Part shown: piece after piece, positions 1-6,214 of the stretch
How positions within the stretch are numbered: the stretch's first letter is position 1
How the letters are laid out: each line of letters opens with the position of its first letter
NCBI GenBank assembly: GCA_002715405.1
Contig: PAZD01000001.1
Span: forward strand, 6,929-15,990
Reading direction: 5' to 3'
DNA: 9,062 nucleotides
Origin: Acidimicrobiaceae bacterium
Lineage (GTDB): Bacteria > Actinomycetota > Acidimicrobiia > Acidimicrobiales > UBA8592
Notes under the pieces: model-generated
Seen by the model: the letters and a program-made list of their open reading frames with translations, nothing else
Database searches by the model: none
Told to the model about the DNA's origin: nothing
Position numbers and translations under genes: made by a program

Positions 1-496
1 CAACTAAAGCTGGTGCAATTTTCCAAGTTAACAAATAAATAGGTAAATTCCATGGAGAAATACAACCTGCGACTCCAATTGGCTGACGTAAAGTATAATT
101 TAGAGCCTTGCCATCCATTTCATGTATTTCTGAATCAAAATGAAGTGATGCAGTTGCAAAAAAACGAAAATTTTCTGATGCTCTTGGGATATCAACAGAA
201 CGAGCAAGCCATTCAGGTTTTCCATTATCTTTGCTTTCTGCTTTTACTAATTCATCGAAATGATTTTCTATTTCATTTGATAAATGCATAATATGATCAT
301 ATCTTTCTTTTTTAGATAATTTGCTCCATATTCCAAATGCATTTTTTGCAGCTTTAACGGCTTCATTAATATCACTTAAATCACTATTTGGAATCATTGA
401 ATATACTTCTCCAGTAACTGGACTGACATTATCAAAATAATTTCCAGATTTTGGTTTTATTAAATTTCCATTAATATAATTTTGAATTTTTTCCAT
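1..496 (-). CDS. Aldehyde dehydrogenase, N-terminal part (probable 2-aminomuconate / 2-hydroxymuconate semialdehyde dehydrogenase), cut by window edge
   Basis: This is an NAD(P)-dependent aldehyde dehydrogenase, read on the minus strand from ATG at 496-494. It is open to base 1, giving 165 residues of an expected ~480-500. The N-terminus MEKIQNYINGNLI, the segment AFGIWSKLSKKER (residues ~53-65), NFRFFA (109-114) and the SPWNLPIYLLTWKIAPAL stretch (147-164) are typical of the family. N150 in PWNLP is the conserved oxyanion asparagine. The catalytic Cys and Glu lie outside the window. The NFRFFA and PWNLPIYLLTWK style resembles 2-aminomuconate and 2-hydroxymuconate semialdehyde dehydrogenases (ALDH8A1-like). 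With tryptophan 2,3-dioxygenase two genes upstream, the oxidation of 2-aminomuconate semialdehyde in the kynurenine pathway is the likely role. That substrate is inferred; other semialdehydes remain possible. The ATG shares one base with the stop of the short-chain dehydrogenase (TAATG), implying translational coupling. Confidence 0.9.
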   Translation of the reverse strand, partial: MEKIQNYINGNLIKPKSGNYFDNVSPVTGEVYSMIPNSDLSDINEAVKAAKNAFGIWSKLSKKERYDHIMHLSNEIENHFDELVKAESKDNGKPEWLARSVDIPRASENFRFFATASLHFDSEIHEMDGKALNYTLRQPIGVAGCISPWNLPIYLLTWKIAPALV

Positions 497-1302
497 TAAA
501 TCGAATTTAAACGACCTCCATCGACTGCTAAACTGACACCATTTATATAACCTGCTGAAGGTGATACTAAATAAGCAATTGCTTTAGCTGTTTCTAATGG
601 TTGTCCAAACCTACCTGCTGGGATTTGATTTTTCATTTCTTGAGCAATAATTTCGTTTGTTTTATCTTGTGCTAACGACTTGGCTTTAATTATAGATGAT
701 AATCGATCTGTTTCCGTAAAACCTGGCAGAATATTATTAACAGTTATTCCATACTGAGCAACTTCTATCGATAATGTTTTTGACCAAGATGCAACTGAAC
801 CTCTAATAGTATTAGAAACACCTAAACCTTTTATAGGTTCTTTAACAGAAGTTGAAATTATATTAACTATTCTACCATAATGAAATGATTTCATTCCATT
901 TATTAATTCTGTTGAAAGTATATGATTGCAAATTAAATGTCTATTAAATGCTTCTATAAATTCAGAAACTTTTGCATCTACTATTGCACCGCCTTTAGGT
1001 CCTCCAGAATTATTAATTAAAATATGATAATTATTACCAGATTTTATGTGATCTTTTATTTTTTCCCTTATAGTATCAGGATTATTAAAATCTCCGGTAA
1101 GATATTGGTGACTTTGATTGTTTGATTTGCTTAATAATGATAAAGATTTTTTTAATTTTTCTTTATTACGAGCAAATAAAGTCACATTGGCACCTAATTC
1201 TGAAAATTCCATTGCTGTAGAAAAACCAATGCCCGCAGTACTTCCGCAAATTAATGCATTTAACCCAACTAATGATGACGTTAATTCATTTTCCGTGAAC
1301 AT
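496..1302 (-). CDS. Atypical short-chain dehydrogenase/reductase (SDR) lacking YxxxK
   Basis: This is a 268-residue cytoplasmic Rossmann-fold SDR, the usual length for classical SDRs. The glycine-rich cofactor motif is at residues 19-26 (CGSTAGIG), the NNSGG version of the NNAG motif is at 97-101, GRIVNIIS is at 143-150, and the C-terminal PAGRFGQPLE (228-237) and GYINGVSLAVDGG (251-263) are typical of the family. S150 could be the catalytic serine. The classical YxxxK is absent: where Y and K should fall, just before SKTLSIEVAQYGITVNNILPG, the sequence reads S164-N-T-I-R167, and no tyrosine occurs between residues 143 and 183. Some annotated bacterial SDRs share this S/N...R pattern, so it looks like a subfamily trait and not decay. 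The start at 1302 overlaps the dioxygenase upstream by 17 bp, and the stop overlaps the next start by 1 bp. The substrate is unknown; a role in tryptophan-ring catabolism is inferred from position only. Confidence 0.88.
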   Translation of the reverse strand: MFTENELTSSLVGLNALICGSTAGIGFSTAMEFSELGANVTLFARNKEKLKKSLSLLSKSNNQSHQYLTGDFNNPDTIREKIKDHIKSGNNYHILINNSGGPKGGAIVDAKVSEFIEAFNRHLICNHILSTELINGMKSFHYGRIVNIISTSVKEPIKGLGVSNTIRGSVASWSKTLSIEVAQYGITVNNILPGFTETDRLSSIIKAKSLAQDKTNEIIAQEMKNQIPAGRFGQPLETAKAIAYLVSPSAGYINGVSLAVDGGRLNSI

Positions 1303-2377
1303 AAAAAAAGCCTAATTCTTTTTTTAATTTAATGGGTAGTTTTGGTAGGGAAGATCGGGGGATTATATAGGTAGATAAATTTGAAATATCTCTAAATATT
1401 GAATGTTTTTCTGCGGTTTTTTTTAAATATCCATGTCCAGCAGAACCACCAGTACCAATTTTAACACCAATCATTCTAAATACCAATAAAGAATGTCTAT
1501 ATCGCCAAGAAGTTAATAATTGATCAATATCAACCAGTTGAGTTAATAAACGATGAGGTAACTGAAGTACAGGTTCATCGCGATATAATTTGATAAATAA
1601 TGCAGCTAATGTTGCCTTTTGGGATAATCTCCTATGTCCTTCATCTAAAAGTTTTATATATTTTTTTTCATCAAATAATGCTTCATAAGTATTTTTTATA
1701 ACATCATAATTTTTTAAACTGACTTCTTTTGCGGTATCATCTATGCTGTTATTATTATAAATTAGTTCCTTATCATTATTTATCATTCTTTCTACAGCCT
1801 CTTTATATGATTCCCAGAAATTAAATTCTTCAAATTGTAAAAAAGGGGTTCTTTCTAGCCAATCTTCTAATAACATAAAAAGAGATGCAGAATTTTCTGA
1901 ATTCAAAGCCGCTTTTCTATCTTGTTTTGATAAATATTGATCATACCTTTGCTTTCCAAAGCGTACACGTTTATCAGGTTTCATACCTAATTTATTTTCA
2001 ATTTTTCTAAATTGAATTGATTGAAATCCTGAAGCTGGAGATAATAAGTCCCTAAATTCTAAAAAATCCATAGGCGTCATAGTTTCTAAAATTGAGACCT
2101 GGTCAATAAGAAGTTTTTGAATCTCAATTATTCGACCTAATCTAGATACAACTAGCCCAGTATTTTCTTCTTCCACATAATTATCTTTAAACATTTCAAT
2201 AATGGAATCTAATTCATGAAGAATTTGCTTAAACCATAATTCATAAGCCTGATGAATAATTATAAATAACATTTCATCATGAACTATGTTACCATTTTTC
2301 TTAGATTGTAATGTTTGACTATCTAAAATTTTATCAAGTTCTAAATAATCACCATATGAAAGTTTTTTTGATGTCAT
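1286..2377 (-). CDS. kynA: Tryptophan 2,3-dioxygenase
   Basis: This heme enzyme opens the indole ring of L-tryptophan with O2 to give N-formylkynurenine, the first step of the kynurenine pathway. It is cytosolic and usually a tetramer. The protein has 363 residues and is close in style to animal TDO. Landmarks are YGDYLELDKIL (8-18), IIHQAYELWFKQIL (40-53), SPASGFQSIQFR (113-124), WRYRHSLLVFRM (291-302) and GTGGSAG (308-314). By comparison with human TDO, H42 matches the active-site histidine (H76), Y8 matches Y42, R109 matches the carboxylate-binding R144, H295 matches the proximal heme ligand H328, and T309 matches T342, so all key residues are present. It is the first gene after an 88-bp spacer and so probably heads its own transcript. 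Its stop lies 17 bp inside the next gene. The start ATG at 2377 is preferred because MTSKKLSYGDYLELDK matches the family's usual N-terminal position. No strong Shine-Dalgarno sequence precedes it. Confidence 0.97.
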   Translation of the reverse strand: MTSKKLSYGDYLELDKILDSQTLQSKKNGNIVHDEMLFIIIHQAYELWFKQILHELDSIIEMFKDNYVEEENTGLVVSRLGRIIEIQKLLIDQVSILETMTPMDFLEFRDLLSPASGFQSIQFRKIENKLGMKPDKRVRFGKQRYDQYLSKQDRKAALNSENSASLFMLLEDWLERTPFLQFEEFNFWESYKEAVERMINNDKELIYNNNSIDDTAKEVSLKNYDVIKNTYEALFDEKKYIKLLDEGHRRLSQKATLAALFIKLYRDEPVLQLPHRLLTQLVDIDQLLTSWRYRHSLLVFRMIGVKIGTGGSAGHGYLKKTAEKHSIFRDISNLSTYIIPRSSLPKLPIKLKKELGFFYVHGK

Positions 2378-2465
2378 CTCTTATTCTTTATAGGATTAAT
2401 TGTAAAATTTAGGAATTTTGGATAAAGAGAAAAAGTAATATTGTAATTCTTAAATTTTATTTATT
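2378..2465 (-). promoter_or_regulatory. Intergenic spacer with a weak Bacteroidota-type promoter candidate for the tryptophan genes
   Basis: This 88-bp spacer is the only gap over 20 bp in the window and is extremely AT-rich. Read on the minus strand it contains TAAATTTT (2411-2404), one mismatch from the Bacteroidota -7 element TAnnTTTG. It is preceded 19 bp upstream by TTTT (2434-2431), one mismatch from TTTG, and followed by 26 bases to the TDO start codon. A sigma70-like TATAAA also occurs closer to the start, without a good -35. In DNA this AT-rich such matches are expected by chance, so the promoter is only a candidate. There is no GC-rich hairpin followed by a T-run that would end the upstream transcript. 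Confidence 0.25.
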
Positions 2466-4409
2466 TTAAACTCTTAACTCAACTATTTCTTTAAACGCAT
2501 CTAAAACATCTGGATTTGCTAATACATCTTTATTTTTTACTTCTATATTTTGAATAACTTGCTTAACTGCCAGTTCTACTTTTTTTCCATTAATAGTATA
2601 TGGAATATCATTTATTTGAATAATTTTTTCAGGGACATGACGAGGACTACATGTTTTTTTTATTGAAAGTTTTATTTTTTCTTTTAATTGATTAGATAAT
2701 AAATCATTATTTTTTAATTTTACAAATAATATAATACGCTCATCATTTTTCCATGGTTGCCCAATAACTAATGAATCTTCTATTTCTTTAAAATATTCCA
2801 CTGCTTGATAAATTTCAGAGGTACCTATACGTACTCCTCCAGGATTTAATGTTGTGTCAGATCTCCCAAAAATTTTTAAGCCACCAGATTTACTAATACT
2901 TATGTAATCTCCATGATACCAGATGTTAGAGAACACACTAAAATAAGCCTTTTTAAATTTATTATTATTATTATCATTCCAAAAGTATATAGGCATAGAA
3001 GGAAATGCTTTAGTACAGACAAGCTCTCCTTTAGTATCATATATAAAATTTCCATTATCATCAAAGGATTCAACTTTCATACCTAAACCTCTACACTGTA
3101 ACTCTCCTCTTTTGACAGGCAAGATAGGATTGCCTAAAGCAAAGCATGAAATAATGTCAGTTCCTCCAGATATAGAACTAAGCTGTACATCTTTTTTCCA
3201 ATTATTATAAATAAAATCATAATTTTCGTCCACCAATGGTGAACCCGTGGACAATATACACCGTAAATATGGAAATGTAGAAATTTCACTAGGGAAAATT
3301 TTTTTAGATTGTAATGCACTAATATATTTCGCACTTGTTCCAAAAACATTTATTTTTAATTTTTTTGCCATTTTTAATAAATTTTTTTCATCTGGATAAA
3401 ATGGATTTCCATCATATAATATAATAGTAGATCCCATAAATAAAGATGAGACTAGCCAATTCCACATCATCCACCCACAAGTTGTAAAATAAAAAATCGT
3501 ATCTTCTTTTTTTAAATCTACATGTAGCTTTAATTCTTTTATATGTTGTAATAACGTTCCACCAACAGAATGGACAATAGATTTAGGGAGGCCTGTTGTT
3601 CCTGAAGAATACATAATATATAAAGGGTGATCAAATGGTACTAATTCAAATTTTATTTCATCGTCATTAGATAAAAAGTCATCCCAAAATATTGAATTAT
3701 TTAATAAAACATTGTTTTTTTTATCTTCACAAGGAATAATTACATTTTTTTCTAAAGTAGACAATTTAGAAATAATTTTTTCATTTTTTTCTACACAACT
3801 AATTTGTTTACCATTATATAAATATCCCGAAGTAGTAAAAATTAATTTAGGAGATATTTGATTAAATCTATCTAAAATACCTTTTATACCAAAATCAGGA
3901 GAACAAGATGACCATATTGCTCCTAAGCTAGTAGTAGCAAGCATTGCAATAATAGTTTCAGGAATATTTGGTAAAAACCCAACTACTCTATCATTCTTCT
4001 TAACGCCCATTTTTCGCATAGAAGAAGCCAATTGTGCAACTAATTTATATAATTCAGAATAACTAATAAGTGTTTGCTTTTGATTTTCACCATAAAAATG
4101 AATAGCAATTTTTTCATCTCTATGATTTAATAAATTTTCAGCAAAATTAAGATTAATACCTGAGAACCATTTAGCACCTGGCATTTTATTTATGTCATCT
4201 ACAACTTTAACAAAATTGCCTTGATACGAAATATTTGAAAACTGTAAAAAACACTCCCAAAAATTTTCAGATTCTTCAATAGACCAATTATAAATATCTT
4301 CATATGATTTAAATGATAAATTGAATTTATCATTTACAAAACTAATGAATGCCATCATTTGTGATGCTTTAATTTTTGCATCACTTGGTTCCCACATTAT
4401 TTTACTCAT
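2466..4409 (-). CDS. aacS: Acetoacetyl-CoA synthetase (acetoacetate-CoA ligase)
   Basis: This adenylate-forming (ANL superfamily) ligase converts acetoacetate, ATP and CoA to acetoacetyl-CoA, AMP and pyrophosphate in the cytoplasm. The 647 residues match the family's ~650. The N-terminal cap includes MWEPSD (5-10), and GAKWFSGINLNFAENLL (78-94) is characteristic of this family. The ATP-binding loop is YSSGTTGLPKS (267-277), SGGTDI is at 414-419, and the hinge region YHGD...GRSD...NPGGVRIGTSEIY spans 498-533, with D501 and R516 as the nucleotide-contacting residues. The C-terminal catalytic lysine is K609 in TINGKK. The gene overlaps the preceding flavin-reductase-like gene by ATGA (4 bp), which indicates coupling. 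Its place at the end of the tyrosine block gives it a clear job: activating the acetoacetate released by fumarylacetoacetase for thiolysis to acetyl-CoA. Acetoacetate from polyhydroxybutyrate or leucine breakdown is a possible second source. Confidence 0.95.
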   Translation of the reverse strand: MSKIMWEPSDAKIKASQMMAFISFVNDKFNLSFKSYEDIYNWSIEESENFWECFLQFSNISYQGNFVKVVDDINKMPGAKWFSGINLNFAENLLNHRDEKIAIHFYGENQKQTLISYSELYKLVAQLASSMRKMGVKKNDRVVGFLPNIPETIIAMLATTSLGAIWSSCSPDFGIKGILDRFNQISPKLIFTTSGYLYNGKQISCVEKNEKIISKLSTLEKNVIIPCEDKKNNVLLNNSIFWDDFLSNDDEIKFELVPFDHPLYIMYSSGTTGLPKSIVHSVGGTLLQHIKELKLHVDLKKEDTIFYFTTCGWMMWNWLVSSLFMGSTIILYDGNPFYPDEKNLLKMAKKLKINVFGTSAKYISALQSKKIFPSEISTFPYLRCILSTGSPLVDENYDFIYNNWKKDVQLSSISGGTDIISCFALGNPILPVKRGELQCRGLGMKVESFDDNGNFIYDTKGELVCTKAFPSMPIYFWNDNNNNKFKKAYFSVFSNIWYHGDYISISKSGGLKIFGRSDTTLNPGGVRIGTSEIYQAVEYFKEIEDSLVIGQPWKNDERIILFVKLKNNDLLSNQLKEKIKLSIKKTCSPRHVPEKIIQINDIPYTINGKKVELAVKQVIQNIEVKNKDVLANPDVLDAFKEIVELRV

Positions 4410-5272
4410 ATAATTTTACCTAAATGAAGTATCTGCCAGGCGTCTTCTACTTTTTTCTTTTCAAGAAAATTAGCACAAATTTTTAGTAAATTATTTTTAT
4501 CCATATCAATAAATTTTTTTCTTAAATGAAATGATTTATCAATTTTTGGTACACTTTCTACATATGCTAAACGAGCTAACAACTTACCAGAAAAAAAGTT
4601 ACTGTTTTTTACTTCAGATGGTAAAGAATCAACACCAATTGGTAAAAATCTAGGTGAAGGTAAATCAAATAAACCTTGATTGGCTCGAGAATACCAATTT
4701 CTACCTAATCTAGATACCTGATCAACTTTAATAGGATCAATATTTTCACAATCATCATAAACATCTTTACGCGCATGAAAACAAATAATTTCACCCAATA
4801 ATAAATTTCCACCAGCAGGCTTATCACTAAATTGTTTATGTTCTAAAAATTTGCATTCCATTATTAAAGGAGATTCTGCAACTCCTGGTACAGATATATG
4901 CTGCCCATTAAATTTTGTCAATCCAGATTTTTTAAATTCATCTACATTCAATTCATAATCAGCAGCACAAATATTCATTTGTTCTACCATTTCATAGGTA
5001 ACAATAGATAAGGTAAATTCTTTAGTTTCTAAAATATTTGCAAGTGTATTTTTTGGTTTGCCTGTTTTGCCACTAAATGCAGGAGAAATACCTACTATAG
5101 GAGGGTTTGAACTAAATGCATTATGATAACTAAATGGTGCTAAATTTACATCCCCATTACTATTTTTAGTTGCCGTAAAACCAATTGGTCTAGGAGCAAT
5201 ACTAGCAAGTAATAATTGATGTTTTTCTTTTAAAGCTAATTCTTTTGAATTAAAGGTTTTATACTGATTCAT
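4406..5272 (-). CDS. Flavin-reductase-like FMN-binding split-barrel protein of the tyrosine cluster
   Basis: This 288-residue protein belongs to the flavin reductase-like / NTA monooxygenase component B (DIM6/NTAB) group, with a predicted FMN-binding split barrel over residues ~15-180. Signs are ASIAPRPIGFTAT (23-35), NLAPFSYHNAFSSNPPIVGIS (43-63), KNTLANI (74-80), GNLLLGEIICFHA (155-167) and VSRLGRNWYSR (186-196). It has ~100 residues beyond the simple flavin reductase domain. No signal peptide or membrane segment is visible. The ATG at 5272 is chosen; an in-frame TTG directly before it (5275) would add one residue. It overlaps the hydrolase gene upstream by 14 bp and the acetoacetyl-CoA synthetase downstream by 4 bp, so it is almost surely co-translated with tyrosine breakdown enzymes. 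No flavin-dependent monooxygenase partner lies in the window, and no step of the known pathway needs FMN, so its real role is unresolved. Confidence 0.85.
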   Translation of the reverse strand: MNQYKTFNSKELALKEKHQLLLASIAPRPIGFTATKNSNGDVNLAPFSYHNAFSSNPPIVGISPAFSGKTGKPKNTLANILETKEFTLSIVTYEMVEQMNICAADYELNVDEFKKSGLTKFNGQHISVPGVAESPLIMECKFLEHKQFSDKPAGGNLLLGEIICFHARKDVYDDCENIDPIKVDQVSRLGRNWYSRANQGLFDLPSPRFLPIGVDSLPSEVKNSNFFSGKLLARLAYVESVPKIDKSFHLRKKFIDMDKNNLLKICANFLEKKKVEDAWQILHLGKII

Positions 5273-6194
5273 CAAGAATAATTTTATTAGTCAATGTTCC
5301 CAATCCTTCAATCTCTAATGAAATATTATCATTAGTTTGAAGCCATTGATTATCTGTTATTTTTGATCCGTTTAACTCTAAAAAACATCCCGTTCCGCAA
5401 GTACCAGAACCAATTATATCACCAGGGAATATATCTACACCATAACTTACTCGTTCTATAATTTGTGCAAATGTCCACGTCATATTTGATAAGGAATCTT
5501 CAGATACTTGAATATTATTTACAAAAGCCTTCATTTTCAAATTATATCTATCTCCATCAGGAGAGGTTTTTCTATATGATTCAAGCTCATCTTTTGTAAC
5601 AAGCCACGGTCCGAAAGAGGAGCCAAAATCTTTACCTTTAGCAGGACCTAAATTAAGTTTCATTTCTTGCATTTGTAATAAACGTGCAGAAAAATCATTC
5701 ATTATCATAAATCCAAACACGTGATTATCTGCGTCATCTACAGAAATATTCCTACCTCCTTTACCAATTACAACAGCACATTCTAACTCAAAATCTAATT
5801 TTCCTAGATGCTTTGATAAAACTGGAAAATTACCTGGACCAAAAACTGCATTATGATTTGTAAAGTAAAAAATTGGAATTTCATCAAATTCAGCAATCAT
5901 TTCTAGACCTCTATTCCTTCTTGCCGTTGCTACATGCTGCCTAAATGCATATGCATCTCGTACTGAAGGAGGATTTATTAAGGGTGATAATAATTCAACA
6001 TCTTTGATATTAATAAAAGGTTCATTTTCTTGAATAACATTTTTAGCTAAATTTAGTTGATCACTTCCACCTTTAATGAACTCTAACATTGTTTTTGAAA
6101 TATTAGAATCAAGTTTATGTAAATCATAAATCATATCATTTTCAATTACACCATAAAATAATTTTTCATCTTTTTTAAAACTAATAAATTTCAT
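5259..6194 (-). CDS. Fumarylacetoacetate hydrolase family protein (probable fumarylacetoacetase)
   Basis: This protein probably splits fumarylacetoacetate into fumarate and acetoacetate, the last ring-derived step of tyrosine breakdown. It has 311 residues with a single FAH-fold domain at ~70-305, so it is the short bacterial form and not the ~420-residue two-domain animal enzyme. Visible motifs are AYAFRQHVATARRNRG (81-96, with H87 a candidate general base), LDFELECAVVIGKGGRNI (133-150), MNDFSARLLQ (165-174), KGKDFGSSFGPWLVT (186-200) and GSGTCGTGCFLEL (262-274). E136, E138 and D167 are the expected divalent-metal ligands. It follows homogentisate dioxygenase by 20 bp, with a good ribosome binding site, and overlaps the next gene by 14 bp. 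Related FAH-family enzymes act on other acylpyruvates. The substrate is therefore inferred from its neighbours, and direct hydrolysis of maleylacetoacetate is also conceivable. Confidence 0.92.
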   Translation of the reverse strand: MKFISFKKDEKLFYGVIENDMIYDLHKLDSNISKTMLEFIKGGSDQLNLAKNVIQENEPFINIKDVELLSPLINPPSVRDAYAFRQHVATARRNRGLEMIAEFDEIPIFYFTNHNAVFGPGNFPVLSKHLGKLDFELECAVVIGKGGRNISVDDADNHVFGFMIMNDFSARLLQMQEMKLNLGPAKGKDFGSSFGPWLVTKDELESYRKTSPDGDRYNLKMKAFVNNIQVSEDSLSNMTWTFAQIIERVSYGVDIFPGDIIGSGTCGTGCFLELNGSKITDNQWLQTNDNISLEIEGLGTLTNKIILDESV

Positions 6195-6202
6195 TAAATC
6201 GT

Positions 6203-6209
6203 TCCTTTT
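6203..6209 (-). promoter_or_regulatory. Ribosome binding site of the fumarylacetoacetate hydrolase gene
   Basis: On the minus strand the leader reads AAAAGGAACGATTTA directly before ATG, placing an AAGGA Shine-Dalgarno core 8 bases upstream. This supports the ATG at 6194 as the true start. It stands out because the neighbouring genes have AT-only leaders with no such motif. Confidence 0.55.
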
Positions 6210-6214
6210 TATTA

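Noticed and set aside
52..291. 79-codon plus-strand reading frame
   Set aside because: It lies antisense to the aldehyde dehydrogenase frame, which gives a clean family match. The translation resembles nothing and has no leader signal.
1118..1315. 65-codon plus-strand reading frame over the SDR N-terminus and TDO end
   Set aside because: It is antisense to two well-supported genes and has no recognisable protein features.
1417..1424. Run of eight T (A on the coding strand) within the TDO gene, a possible slippage site
   Set aside because: The reading frame is intact through it with family-matching residues on both sides, and similar runs are common in this AT-rich DNA.
2404..2419. Inverted repeat AAAATT-TAGG-AATTTT in the 88-bp spacer
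   Set aside because: It is a six-pair, AT-only stem with no following T-run on the minus strand. It is too weak for a terminator and expected by chance in this composition.
3134..3349. 71-codon minus-strand frame inside acetoacetyl-CoA synthetase
   Set aside because: It is an out-of-frame shadow of a gene whose own frame carries every family motif.
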